64,000 nt of DNA, taken from assembly GCF_018687635.1 (NCBI RefSeq), contig NZ_CP061300.1, forward strand, positions 868,001 through 932,000, in the 5' to 3' direction. This DNA comes from Polynucleobacter sp. MWH-Braz-FAM2G. Lineage in GTDB: Bacteria; Pseudomonadota; Gammaproteobacteria; Burkholderiales; Burkholderiaceae. Of this stretch, positions 53,769-63,400 are shown piece after piece (the first letter of the stretch is position 1; every line of letters starts with the position of its first letter). Both the position numbers and the translations under genes were made by a program. The notes under the pieces are model-generated. The model made no database searches, was not told where the DNA came from, and saw nothing but the letters and a program-made list of their open reading frames with translations.

Positions 53769-54717
53769 AAAATTTAAAGTACTTTTAACAAATCCCATAC
53801 ATCCAGACTGCCATCAAGCATTGTTAAAAGAATGCGACGTAGTCGTTGCTCCAGATATAAAGCCTGATACTTTAAAAACCCTTATTTCAGACTGTGACGG
53901 TTTGATTGTTCGTTGTCAGTTAGCTCAAGATATTTTTGACAATGCTCAGCAATTAAAAGCAGTGGTGCGTCATGGCGTGGGATTGGATTTTATTCCGGTT
54001 GATGCTGCTACCAAAAAAGGAATCCCTGTAGCAAACCTACCGGGATCAAATACCAATGCTGTAGTTGAGTATTGTTTAGCCGCAATTTTTTATTTCCGTC
54101 GTCGCTTAGATTTGATTGATTCACGACTAAGAAGCGAGGGTTGGGCAAAAGCACGCTCCTCAGCGGATCCATCAGCGGAGATAGCCAACACGACTTTAGG
54201 AATTATCGGATTTGGTGCAATCGGTAGTAAATTGGCGCAGGCGGCAACAAGTTTGCAAATGAAAACCATTGCGCTTACTAGGCGACCAGAGTCTTTACCA
54301 AGTGGAGTGCGTGGAGTTACAAAGTCAGAGCTGTTTTCTCAATCTGACGTGATAGTCGTTTGCTGTCCTTTAAGCGAGGAAACACGGGGCCTAGTGGATC
54401 AAACGGCAATTTCTGCTATGAAACCCAATGCCATTCTAATTAATATTGCTCGGGGACCAGTAGTGGATACGCAAGCGATTATTAAAGCCCTTAAGTCTGG
54501 TGCAATTGCTGGAGCTGCAATGGATGTACATGATCAGCAGCCACTATCCGGCCAGGAGGCGGTATTTGATTGTCCAAATTTACTATTAACCCCTCATATT
54601 GCCTCTATTACTGCCACCAGCATGAAAGGCATGAGCGAAGGGTCGGTTACAACAATGCTCGCTATTCTGAATGGCGATCGTCCTAAAAATATTGTTAACC
54701 CAGAAGTATTTCTTTAG
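53761..54717 (+). CDS. D-2-hydroxyacid dehydrogenase (phosphoglycerate dehydrogenase-like)
   Basis: A 318-residue NAD-dependent dehydrogenase. It has the coenzyme motif LGIIGFGAIGSKLAQAA, the catalytic Arg in INIARGPVVD and His in LTPHIASIT. The usual DVFEQEP block reads DVHDQQPLSG, with Asp where most have the catalytic Glu. It starts with TTG inside the FAH gene. It probably oxidises or reduces a hydroxy/keto acid of the same pathway. Confidence 0.88.
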   Translation: MSKKFKVLLTNPIHPDCHQALLKECDVVVAPDIKPDTLKTLISDCDGLIVRCQLAQDIFDNAQQLKAVVRHGVGLDFIPVDAATKKGIPVANLPGSNTNAVVEYCLAAIFYFRRRLDLIDSRLRSEGWAKARSSADPSAEIANTTLGIIGFGAIGSKLAQAATSLQMKTIALTRRPESLPSGVRGVTKSELFSQSDVIVVCCPLSEETRGLVDQTAISAMKPNAILINIARGPVVDTQAIIKALKSGAIAGAAMDVHDQQPLSGQEAVFDCPNLLLTPHIASITATSMKGMSEGSVTTMLAILNGDRPKNIVNPEVFL

Positions 54718-54728
54718 TCGAGCAAAAC

Positions 54729-55886
54729 ATGACAAGTAATCCAATGCGTATCGTTAAGCTAGAGGCAGTTCCCATTTCATTTCCTGTTCCTGAGAGTAAG
54801 TCGGTTCGACTTGGGATTGGTAAATGTGTGAAACGTGACTCGGTATTGGTTCGTATTGAAACTGAAGATGGGCATATTGGCTGGGGTGAGGCCCATCATG
54901 GAAGGGCTCCAGGTGCGATTGCAAAGTTGATTGATACTACTATGCGAGAGCTCGTAGTCAATAGTGATGCAATGGATATCAACGGCATTTGGGCACGCGT
55001 TTATAAAATGCAAATCTCTAGCCATGGCATGGGCGCAGCAGCAGTTTTGGCTTTGAGTGGAATTGATATTGCATTATGGGATTTACGCGCTCAGATCATG
55101 CAGCAGCCCTTGTATCGGTTGTTAGGCGGCGCTTCCAAAAAGATTAAAGCTTATGCAGGTGGTATCGCCTTGGGATGGCAGGAGCCAGCATCCTTAGCCA
55201 AGGAAGCGCAAGAGCATATTGCTTCAGGATATCGGGCTCTAAAGTTACGCGTAGGAGATACTGCTGAGAAAGACATCGTTAGGGTGCAAGCAGTTCGCAA
55301 GGCAGTAGGCGATGAAATCGACATCTTAGTTGATGCCAATACTAACTACACCTTAGCGGACGTGCGTAAGGTAATGCCTGCATTTGATGAGGCTGGTGTG
55401 AGTTGGTTGGAGGAACCATTCCCACCCCAAGATCGAAAGGCATATCGCATGGCCCGCAGTTTGGGTCGAGTTCCATTTGCGGCTGGTGAAAATCACTATA
55501 CTCGCTATGATTTCTCAACACTCCTAGATGATGGAGATGTGCAGTTTATCCAGCCAGACTTATCAAAGACCGGCGGCGTTACTGAGTCTATGAGAATTGC
55601 TGCTATGGCGAGTGCTAATAAATTAACTATTAATCCCCATACTTCTGCTACCGCAATTAATATGGGCACAACAATTCATTTTCTCTCCGCCATTGATAAT
55701 CCTGGATATTTTGAGGGTGACGTTACTTCGCTCAATCTCTTTAGGGATGAAATGATGGATAGAGCTGCTTATGAACTCGATGCGGAAGGCTTTGTAAAGC
55801 CATACGAAGGTATTGGTATTGGGATGAAAATTAATCTAGATTTTGTTAAAGATCATCCCCTGATTGATGGCCCATGTTATGTTTAG
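54729..55886 (+). CDS. Second enolase-superfamily enzyme (KxR variant)
   Basis: A 385-residue paralogue-type protein. Metal and base residues are LVDANTNYTL, WLEEPFPPQD, AAGENHYTRYD and the His in INPHTSATA. The catalytic lysine pair reads K-L-R in ALKLRVGD rather than K-x-K. That could mean a changed stereochemistry or reaction relative to the 51705 enzyme. It ends the catabolic cluster; a second ATG at 54744 (MRIVKLEAVPIS) may be the true start. Confidence 0.85.
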   Translation: MTSNPMRIVKLEAVPISFPVPESKSVRLGIGKCVKRDSVLVRIETEDGHIGWGEAHHGRAPGAIAKLIDTTMRELVVNSDAMDINGIWARVYKMQISSHGMGAAAVLALSGIDIALWDLRAQIMQQPLYRLLGGASKKIKAYAGGIALGWQEPASLAKEAQEHIASGYRALKLRVGDTAEKDIVRVQAVRKAVGDEIDILVDANTNYTLADVRKVMPAFDEAGVSWLEEPFPPQDRKAYRMARSLGRVPFAAGENHYTRYDFSTLLDDGDVQFIQPDLSKTGGVTESMRIAAMASANKLTINPHTSATAINMGTTIHFLSAIDNPGYFEGDVTSLNLFRDEMMDRAAYELDAEGFVKPYEGIGIGMKINLDFVKDHPLIDGPCYV

Positions 55887-56391
55887 CAACAATCTTTTGG
55901 TCCTTAATACAAATCCCTGTTTTTCCCTGATCCGAGCTTATCAAGATCTGAAATAGGGTGGTTTCCCTTTGGTTTAACGGGCAATAGTATGTAATCTTCG
56001 GACTAATTTCTCAAAAAACCCAGCAAATTTCCCTGTTTGCAAGGTGAGGTCTTAAGAGAAAATGGGCGCTGACTGCCCGCACCGCCAAAATATTTGGCAC
56101 ATCGTAAGATGGACCGCAGTACTCAGATGAGCCCCGCCAACCGCGGGGCTTTTCTCTTTGGGTATATCTAAATAGTCACAATTTTGATGCTTGTTGATAT
56201 AAATTTAAAACCAATCAATTCCATACCAAATCCGTTAGTTGTTGAATATTATTTTCTTCGGGGGATTTACATGCGTAAATCATGCAAATATATTGAGGTC
56301 TAATATTTGAATGTTGCTAATAAATTAAGTAAATTAATATCAATTGGATTCAAATTTCTAACCATTAACTGAAAATATTTTAAGGATTGAA
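55887..56391. other. 505-base intergenic region with a candidate small RNA
   Basis: No coding frame. Between 56064 and 56155 there are three successive hairpins: GGGC/GCCC (56064-56078), GCCAAA ATA TTTGGC (56084-56098), and the strong terminator at 56130. This could be a short structured RNA or simply the 3' end of the catabolic transcript. From 56156 to 56391 the DNA is AT-rich and probably contains the amidohydrolase promoter. Confidence 0.4.
56130..56155 (+). terminator. Rho-independent terminator (catabolic cluster or small RNA)
   Basis: Stem AGCCCCGC/GCGGGGCT with loop CAACC and a short T-rich tail, 244 nt after the last stop. Confidence 0.85.
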
Positions 56392-58092
56392 ATGCGTCTT
56401 CTGCACACACTCACGATTTCCTCGGCTATTTTGCTATCACAGTCTGCGATTGCAGCTAGTAGTGCTGATGTCATTTTTTATGGTGGCGATATTGTGACAA
56501 TGAATAAAGCTCAGCCCACGGCTGAAGCAGTGGCAATACGGGATGGAAAAATCATTAAGGTCGGATCATTATCAAATGCTAAGACCTTGCAAGGAAGTGA
56601 TACTAAATTAGTTAACTTAAATGGTAAAACACTACTACCTGGTTTTATAGAACCACATGTACATATTTTAGGAACGGCTTTTTCGGAAGAGCTTTGGTAC
56701 AACATGTCCAACTTCAATATGCCGCATGACACTTTGGATTCTTTGGTTTCAAAGTTAACTGCCTATAGCAAAAATGTGAAAGATGGTGAATGGATTACAG
56801 CATTTGGTGTTGACCCATCCAGGACCGAGCCATTCATGGCTGAGTTGAATGCCGACATATTGGATAAGGTATCTACAACTAAGCCTATATTTGTGATGAA
56901 TCAAAGCATGCATATTGCGTATGTGAATCATAAGGCTTTAGAGGTGGCTGGACTAACAGACTCTAGTCCCGACCCCAAAGGCGGCAAGCTGCTAAAAGAT
57001 AGCAAGGGACGCTTAACTGGTGTGGTTTATGAGGTGCCCGCTTTTTACTTATTCATCAACAAGATGCCAGCACCAAGTCAAGAGTCGCTAGAGCAAGCTG
57101 TTGTAAAAGTTGGTCAAAGATTGGTAAATAAAGGGGTTACCACGTCAGCAGAAATTAGTGTTGGTGGGTATCTTGGGGTTGATAAAGAATACGCCTTATT
57201 CGATAAGATGACTCACGCAGGGAAGTTGCCAGTTAGGGTGAGGGGCTATATGTATTCCAATGTATTTCCAACCACAAACAATAGCTATAAACCCAATCAA
57301 GGCGATGACATTTTCAAAGTGATTGGGGTGAAGATTGTGGCCGATGGTTCCGATCAAGGGCTCACAGGTGCGATGACTAAGCCCTATGCTTATCCAGCAG
57401 GCACCACCAATACAGGCAATCTGAACTTTACTGAGCAAGAACTATACGATCTTGCAAAACCTAGATTTGATCAGGGTTGGCAAATCTCCGTGCATTCCAA
57501 TGGCGATAGATCAATTGAGCAAACACTCAATGTTTATGAGAAGCTAGTGACCAAACCAGAGGATGCCAAGGCTCGTTTAAGAATTGAGCATTACACAGTA
57601 CCAACTCCATCACAAATCGATAAAACTGCAAAACTCGGTGTGGTTCCTGGTCTGACGATTGGACACTCCGACTATTGGGGAGAAGCATTTCATGATCACC
57701 TATTGGGAGCTGAAAGAGCTAATCGAATTGATCCAGGTGCAAGTCTAATTAAGAAGGGCGTCCGCTTTGCCTATCATAGCGACTCTCCAGTGTCACCTAT
57801 TCATCCCTTAAAGTATGTTTCTGAAGGCTCCTCAAGACTTTGGCAGGCATCTCCACAAAAGGTATTGAACGCCAATGAGAAGGTGTCTGTTTATGACGCA
57901 TTAAAAGCTGTCACTATTGATGCTGCCTATCAGATGAGGATGGATGACAAAGCTGGCTCTCTTCAAGAAGGTAAATTTGCTGACTTCGCCATTGTGGATA
58001 AGAATCCTTTGAAAACGGATGCTTATAAGATAAGAGACATAGAAGTAAAAGAAACTTGGGTCAATGGCCAACAAGTTTTTAAGAAAAACTGA
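56392..58092 (+). CDS. Exported amidohydrolase-3 family protein (YtcJ-like)
   Basis: A 566-residue metal-dependent hydrolase with a signal peptide (LLHTLTISSAILLSQSAIAASS). Metal motifs: LPGFIEPHVHILG, HSNGDRSIEQTL, and the final SDSPVSPIHPL near residue 465. Periplasmic location is likely. These enzymes remove N-acyl or urea-like groups, and the substrate is unknown here. Its own terminator is at 58115. Confidence 0.88.
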   Translation: MRLLHTLTISSAILLSQSAIAASSADVIFYGGDIVTMNKAQPTAEAVAIRDGKIIKVGSLSNAKTLQGSDTKLVNLNGKTLLPGFIEPHVHILGTAFSEELWYNMSNFNMPHDTLDSLVSKLTAYSKNVKDGEWITAFGVDPSRTEPFMAELNADILDKVSTTKPIFVMNQSMHIAYVNHKALEVAGLTDSSPDPKGGKLLKDSKGRLTGVVYEVPAFYLFINKMPAPSQESLEQAVVKVGQRLVNKGVTTSAEISVGGYLGVDKEYALFDKMTHAGKLPVRVRGYMYSNVFPTTNNSYKPNQGDDIFKVIGVKIVADGSDQGLTGAMTKPYAYPAGTTNTGNLNFTEQELYDLAKPRFDQGWQISVHSNGDRSIEQTLNVYEKLVTKPEDAKARLRIEHYTVPTPSQIDKTAKLGVVPGLTIGHSDYWGEAFHDHLLGAERANRIDPGASLIKKGVRFAYHSDSPVSPIHPLKYVSEGSSRLWQASPQKVLNANEKVSVYDALKAVTIDAAYQMRMDDKAGSLQEGKFADFAIVDKNPLKTDAYKIRDIEVKETWVNGQQVFKKN

Positions 58093-58114
58093 CCACTTTT
58101 TCTATAGGAATTAG

Positions 58115-58140
58115 AAAGCCGCCCATGGGCGGCTTTTCTT
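58115..58140 (+). terminator. Terminator of the amidohydrolase gene
   Basis: Stem AAAGCCGCCC/GGGCGGCTTT with loop AT and following T residues, 23 nt after the stop. Confidence 0.9.
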
Positions 58141-58226
58141 TAGGTTAGAGTATCAGTAAGTCTATACAAGTGTATGTATTCTGGACTAAAAATCTTATGT
58201 TTATGTATTAGCGCTTTGATCTACTC

Positions 58227-58436
58227 ATGACAAATAGTTCAACTCTAAAAAACGATAGCAAAACTGCTCCTGAGGAAACATCGTCGATTACAAATGACGA
58301 TACGTCAGATTCAGTTGAAACAAGCGCTGATCAACCCAAGCTGACTAGAGATGCCAATCGATCAAGAGCACCTGCTCAGAGCAAGAGTGAAATCATGGAG
58401 GAGTTACACCGCCAGAGATTCCCTTGGGAGGAGTAG
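58227..58436 (+). CDS. Small hydrophilic hypothetical protein
   Basis: A 69-residue, Ser/Thr/Asp-rich protein with no hydrophobic segment, so probably disordered. It ends with a conserved-looking SEIMEELHRQRFPWEE. An isolated gene between two terminator/promoter units. The coding reality is plausible but not certain. Confidence 0.5.
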   Translation: MTNSSTLKNDSKTAPEETSSITNDDTSDSVETSADQPKLTRDANRSRAPAQSKSEIMEELHRQRFPWEE

Positions 58437-58604
58437 GGATGTTTCGATGCGTCCGGGGGAGCTATTGATAGAGGCCTTTTGCTTTCTGCCTCGTTACATG
58501 GAATCTGACATCATTTTTGGTAAATCCTAATTACCACCTTATTAAATACACCTTGAGTTGAATGTTGGTGGTAAATTAATTCCAACAACACAGAGGGGGC
58601 AAAG

Positions 58605-60023
58605 ATGACTAAAGGTAATCGTTCGGAGCACGATTTAATTGGAGATGCGAAAGTACCTGGCGATGCTTATTGGGGTATCCATACATTAAGGGCAATCGAA
58701 AATTATCCAATTACAGGGGTAAAGATTGGAAGCTATGGGGAATTGGTAAAAGCATTGGCATATGTCAAAGAGGCTGCCGCTAAAGCCAACCTTGAATTAG
58801 GGCACTTAGATCCCAAGAAGGCTGAAGCCATTATTGCTGCTTGTCATGAGATTGAATCCGGAAAACTGCACGATCAATTTGTTGTGGATGTTATTCAGGG
58901 TGGTGCTGGTACATCTACCAATATGAATGCCAATGAAGTCATTGCTAATCGTGCGCTAGAAATATTAGGGTATCAAAAGGGAGATTACTCTAAGTTGCAT
59001 CCCATTAATGATGTCAATATGTCTCAGAGCACAAATGACGTATATCCAACCTCTCTGCGCCTTGCTACATGTTTTGCCATTCCTGTCTTGCTGAAGTCTA
59101 TGACAGGTTTGCGAGAGGCCTTCGCGCAGAAAGCTGAAGAGTTTAAAGATGTCTTGAAAATTGGCAGAACGCAATTACAAGATGCAGTGCCGATGACCTT
59201 AGGGCAGGAATTTTCAACCTACGCTGTGATGATCCAGGAGGATGAAGATCGCTTAAGAGAGGCAGTCTCATTGATTGCTGAGATTAATTTAGGTGCCACA
59301 GCCATTGGCACAGGTATCAATACTGATGTCAGCTATTCCAAGTGTGCAATTTCCTATTTGCAAAAACTCTCTGGAGTTAACCTTATAGCCTCTCCCAACC
59401 TAATTGAAGCTACTCAGGATTGTGGTGCTTTTGTACAACTCTCAGGTGTATTAAAACGGATAGCAGTAAAGCTCTCCAAAATTTGCAACGATTTGCGCTT
59501 ACTATCAAGCGGTCCTCAGGCTGGTCTCAATGAGATTCGATTGCCTGCGCGCGCTGCAGGATCATCGATCATGCCGGGCAAAGTTAATCCAGTAATTCCA
59601 GAGGTGGTTAATCAAATTGCTTTTGAAGTGATTGGTAATGATGTCACGATCACCATGGCAGCGGAGGGTGGCCAACTCCAACTCAATGCATTCGAGCCCA
59701 TCATTGCGCATAGTTTATTTAAGAGTATTGAGCATTTAACGGCGGGCTGCGACACTCTTAAGACCCATTGCGTTGTAGGTATTGTTGCCAATCGTGAAGT
59801 GCTTGCGGAAAGAGTGCGCACCTCGGCAGGACTAGCAACGGCATTAAACCCCTATCTTGGCTATGAGAACGCCACCATGATTGCAAAACGTGCCTTACAG
59901 GAAAATTGCTCAGTAGCTGACTTGGTGCTGGAGTTGGGTTTAATGGATAAAGAAACGCTTGATACCATCTTAAGTCCAGCGGTTCTAACGACCCCCGGTA
60001 TTCAAACTAAAAAGGGTGGTTGA
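58605..60023 (+). CDS. aspA: Aspartate ammonia-lyase
   Basis: AspA converts aspartate to fumarate plus ammonia. The 472-residue protein of the fumarase/aspartase superfamily has QGGAGTSTNMNANEV, the substrate-binding NDVNMSQSTNDVYPTSLRLA and the signature GSSIMPGKVNPVIPEVVNQ. An AGAGGGGG ribosome site precedes the ATG. It stands alone with a terminator behind it. Confidence 0.96.
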   Translation: MTKGNRSEHDLIGDAKVPGDAYWGIHTLRAIENYPITGVKIGSYGELVKALAYVKEAAAKANLELGHLDPKKAEAIIAACHEIESGKLHDQFVVDVIQGGAGTSTNMNANEVIANRALEILGYQKGDYSKLHPINDVNMSQSTNDVYPTSLRLATCFAIPVLLKSMTGLREAFAQKAEEFKDVLKIGRTQLQDAVPMTLGQEFSTYAVMIQEDEDRLREAVSLIAEINLGATAIGTGINTDVSYSKCAISYLQKLSGVNLIASPNLIEATQDCGAFVQLSGVLKRIAVKLSKICNDLRLLSSGPQAGLNEIRLPARAAGSSIMPGKVNPVIPEVVNQIAFEVIGNDVTITMAAEGGQLQLNAFEPIIAHSLFKSIEHLTAGCDTLKTHCVVGIVANREVLAERVRTSAGLATALNPYLGYENATMIAKRALQENCSVADLVLELGLMDKETLDTILSPAVLTTPGIQTKKGG

Positions 60024-60067
60024 AAATTGTAAAAGAGGCGCAATCTTGGTAAGTCTGCAAAATAAAT

Positions 60068-60091
60068 CCACCTTCGGGTGGTTTTATTTTT
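60068..60091 (+). terminator. Terminator after aspA
   Basis: Stem CCACC/GGTGG with TTCG loop followed by T-rich sequence, 45 nt after the aspA stop. Confidence 0.85.
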
Positions 60092-60163
60092 CCAATCTTC
60101 AGAGAAATTGATGTGAATTTACTAATTCGTTATCATCAAATTTATTTTTAAAGCGGAGAGAAA

Positions 60164-61081
60164 ATGATTTCTTTGGGAAAGAGTTTATTTCTGGTATTTG
60201 TCTTTGCCATTTTAGGTAGTGGCTCTTTGCCCGCTCAGGCTGCCCCATTTAAAGCTGAAGTTAAATATGCTCAAGTAGGGGAGGTCAAGCTCGCTTACTA
60301 CACCCGCGGCAAGGGTGAGCCTATGTTAATGATTATGGGCTACGCAGGTTCTATGTCTTTATGGGATCCTGCTTTGGTTGAAGAGTTGGCTAAAACCAAC
60401 CTATTGATCATGTTTGACAATCGCGGCATTGGATTCTCTACCGATACAAAAGAAAATCAAACTAGCATTCCTCAAATGGCTGATGATGCGGCTGGTTTGG
60501 TGAAGGCGTTGGGCTATAAAAAAGTAAATTTGCTTGCTTGGTCTATGGGTGCCAGAATTGGTCAACAGTTAATGATTAGGCATCCCGATCTGATCAAGAA
60601 GGGTGTTCTATGTGCCCCTGATCCAGGCGGTAGTCATAGTGTTCATATGGAACCATCTGTTGCAGCTACATTCAATAATCCAAAACTGACTTTCTTGGAA
60701 AATGTTGAATTACTGTTTACTAATGATCCTGCTGGAAAACAAGCTGCTAAAGATTCTTTGGGAAGAATTCACTCTGCTGCCCAAAACGGTAGTGCACTCA
60801 ACGATTTCGCAGTTTCACAAGAGACCAAGGATCGTCAAATCATCGCGCGGACAAAATTGTGGTCTGCCGATGAATCTAACTACGAGAATCTAAAAAATAT
60901 TAAGATTCCAGTGCTAGTGGCAGATGGACGGGATGATCTTATTGATAGGCCTGAGAACTCCAAGATTATTGCCAGTCAAATTCCTTTTGCTTGGCTTGCC
61001 TTTTATGATGGTGGTCATGCTTTTTTGTATCAACAATACAAAAAGTTTGCCGATACTGTAAAAGTATTTTTGGAAAAGTAA
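60164..61081 (+). CDS. Exported alpha/beta hydrolase
   Basis: A 305-residue protein with a signal peptide ending near PAQAAPFKA. The alpha/beta fold shows the oxyanion region MIMGYAGSMSLWDP, the nucleophile in LLAWSMGARIG (AxSxG rather than GxSxG), the acid in VADGRDDLID and the His in DGGHAFLYQ. It is probably a periplasmic esterase or peptidase-type enzyme; substrate unknown. A good ribosome site (GGAGA) precedes the ATG. Confidence 0.9.
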   Translation: MISLGKSLFLVFVFAILGSGSLPAQAAPFKAEVKYAQVGEVKLAYYTRGKGEPMLMIMGYAGSMSLWDPALVEELAKTNLLIMFDNRGIGFSTDTKENQTSIPQMADDAAGLVKALGYKKVNLLAWSMGARIGQQLMIRHPDLIKKGVLCAPDPGGSHSVHMEPSVAATFNNPKLTFLENVELLFTNDPAGKQAAKDSLGRIHSAAQNGSALNDFAVSQETKDRQIIARTKLWSADESNYENLKNIKIPVLVADGRDDLIDRPENSKIIASQIPFAWLAFYDGGHAFLYQQYKKFADTVKVFLEK

Positions 61082-61098
61082 GAATCTTATAATTCACC

Positions 61099-61126
61099 AA
61101 AAAACCACCTTAGGGTGGTTTTTTCT
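61099..61126 (+). terminator. Terminator after the alpha/beta hydrolase gene
   Basis: Stem AAAACCACC/GGTGGTTTT with a short loop and poly-T tail, 18 nt after the stop. Confidence 0.88.
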
Positions 61127-61252
61127 TTAGTTACTTCATAAAAACACTGTTATTTTTAGCCTGTTTATGTTGTTTTGAGTGTTAAAGGGCAAAGCCCTAT
61201 TGATTTTGGGGTTTTATTTCGATAACTTAGATAGGTTTAGACCTTGGATTCT

Positions 61253-63154
61253 ATGGTTAAAAGCCCTGCAAAACGTCTTGTTTTAGTTCTGACAGCATCG
61301 ATCTTTATTAGTGAGAGCTTGTTAATGCTCGGCTTGAGTTTTATGCCAGAGCAATCAATGCTGTCCAATATTCTCTTGGACTCTATAGGGCTGGTGATTT
61401 TGACCTGCCCGGCAATCTATTTTTTTGTATTTAGGCCTATTACTGATTACGTAAAACAGTTACAAACGGCTCGTAACGAGCTAAGGGTAACTGCATCTGC
61501 TTTTGAAACGCATGAAGCAATTATGATCACCAACTCACATCAGAAAATTGTGAGAGTGAATCAAGCATTTGAGCGGATTACTGGTTACAAAGAAAGCGAA
61601 GTGTTGGGCAAAGCGCCAGAAATGTTTCATTCAGATCGCCATTCCGTGCAGTTTCATGAAAAGATCGCAAAACAAATCAAAAGTATCGGCTCATGGGATG
61701 GTGAGATGTGGTGCGTTCGAAAGAATGGCGAATTGTATGTAAAGCGAGCTGCCATCTCCGTGATCAAGAATAATGCAGGTGATGTCATTAACTACGTTCA
61801 CTCATTTGTTGATATTACAAAAGAGAAGAACGCGCAAGATGAAATTCTCAAGCTGGCTTTTCAGGATCAACTAACTGGATTGTCTAATCGTAAGTTATTG
61901 CAACATGAGCTTACTGAAAGATTGGGAATAACGCACAAGAATCAAGAATTTAATGCTTTGCTTTTATTGGATATTGATTACTTCAAGACTCTCAATGACA
62001 CGCTTGGTCACGATTACGGAGATAAATTTTTAATCGAGGTGGCCAATCGTCTGCAAACTATCGTTGGACACAAGCAGTTTATATATCGAATTGGTGGCGA
62101 TGAGTTTGTAGTGCTGTTGGATAATTTAGGCGTTAATCCAGTGCTGGCTCAAGAAAATCTCAATATCTGGGCTGAAAGAATTCGAGAGGCCTTGTCGGAT
62201 GTATATATTCTTCCACCGTTTGAACATCATGCAGTAGCTAGTATTGGCACCTGTATATTTACTGGCCATTCCCGGCCCGCAAAAGAGTTGCTCAAGTGCG
62301 CAGAGATTGCGATGTATGAAGCAAAGGGGCATGGCGGCAATAGAGTAGTGCATTTTGACCAAAATATGAAAGCAGGCTTGGAGAAAAAAGCTAGCTTAAT
62401 TGCGGATTTACATTCCGCGATCTCTAGTGATCAATTGCAGTTGTTTTATCAAGTTCAAGTGGATGGGAGCCATCGACCTATTGGGGTGGAGGCATTGATG
62501 CGCTGGAAGCACCCCACCTTGGGAATGATTCCTCCCAGTCAATTTATTGCCATTGCTGAAGAAAGTGCCTTGATTGTGGAGCTTGGCGATTGGGGTCTGG
62601 AAGTTGCGTGCCAGCAGTTAGGGGCATGGAGGTCTAGTGGGACTGAGCGTAAAAATTTAATGCTCGCTTATAACGTTAGTGCAAAACAATTTAAGCAGCC
62701 AAACTTTGTTGATCGCCTAGAAACGCTGATTCATCGCTACGATGTTGATCCAGCTTTGCTCAAGTTGGAGCTCACTGAAACATTGGCTTTAGATAATTTA
62801 GATTATGTGATTGCTAAGATGCATGAAATTAAGGCAAGACTGGGTGTTAGCCTTTCGCTAGATGATTTTGGCACAGGCTATTCTTCGCTCTCTTATTTAA
62901 AGCAAATGCCATTTGATCAAGTGAAGATCGATCAAGGTTTTATACGTGGAATGACTTCTGATTCTGGCGATGCATCCCTAGTGAAGACTATGATTGATAT
63001 GTCTAAGAACTTGAACCTACAGGTTATCGCCGAGGGTGTAGAGACCAAAGAAGAATTTGAATTGCTAGAGAAGTATGGCTGCGCCAATTATCAAGGCTAT
63101 TTGTTCGGTCGACCTTTACCAATAGGTGAATTTGAGAAGGTAACCGTTCATTAA
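61253..63154 (+). CDS. PAS-GGDEF-EAL cyclic-di-GMP signalling protein
   Basis: About 633 residues from the ATG at 61253 (a TTG at 61244 is the alternative). Two N-terminal membrane helices span about residues 10-30 and 40-65. A PAS domain covers about 80-195 (TNSHQKIVRVNQAFERITGY). The GGDEF domain has the active site in RIGGDEFVVLLD, without an RxxD inhibition site at the usual distance. The EAL domain has VEALMRWKHP and LDDFGTGYSSLSYL. Both catalytic motifs look intact, so it may make and degrade cyclic-di-GMP. Confidence 0.93.
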   Translation: MVKSPAKRLVLVLTASIFISESLLMLGLSFMPEQSMLSNILLDSIGLVILTCPAIYFFVFRPITDYVKQLQTARNELRVTASAFETHEAIMITNSHQKIVRVNQAFERITGYKESEVLGKAPEMFHSDRHSVQFHEKIAKQIKSIGSWDGEMWCVRKNGELYVKRAAISVIKNNAGDVINYVHSFVDITKEKNAQDEILKLAFQDQLTGLSNRKLLQHELTERLGITHKNQEFNALLLLDIDYFKTLNDTLGHDYGDKFLIEVANRLQTIVGHKQFIYRIGGDEFVVLLDNLGVNPVLAQENLNIWAERIREALSDVYILPPFEHHAVASIGTCIFTGHSRPAKELLKCAEIAMYEAKGHGGNRVVHFDQNMKAGLEKKASLIADLHSAISSDQLQLFYQVQVDGSHRPIGVEALMRWKHPTLGMIPPSQFIAIAEESALIVELGDWGLEVACQQLGAWRSSGTERKNLMLAYNVSAKQFKQPNFVDRLETLIHRYDVDPALLKLELTETLALDNLDYVIAKMHEIKARLGVSLSLDDFGTGYSSLSYLKQMPFDQVKIDQGFIRGMTSDSGDASLVKTMIDMSKNLNLQVIAEGVETKEEFELLEKYGCANYQGYLFGRPLPIGEFEKVTVH

Positions 63155-63400
63155 TTAGTTGAATTTTTGAGTATTGAAGCATTTTGCTTCCCTTGATGTC
63201 TTTTGTAATGGTTTATGGGTTTATCCATTTATAGACTTCTAAATACATTAAAAAATTAGATAATATTTTTATATGTATTAAATACCATTATTTATAGACT
63301 ATTCCTCCTATAGATTACTTGAGGGTGCAGCATTAAAATAGGCGGTTAGGGAAGTAATGAACAAACTTCTTTTTCTGCATCTTATTTAGATTGTCCGCGA

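Noticed and set aside
55887..56155. 6S RNA, tmRNA, SRP RNA or RNase P RNA
   Set aside because: None of their conserved motifs is recognisable; only generic hairpins and a terminator are present.
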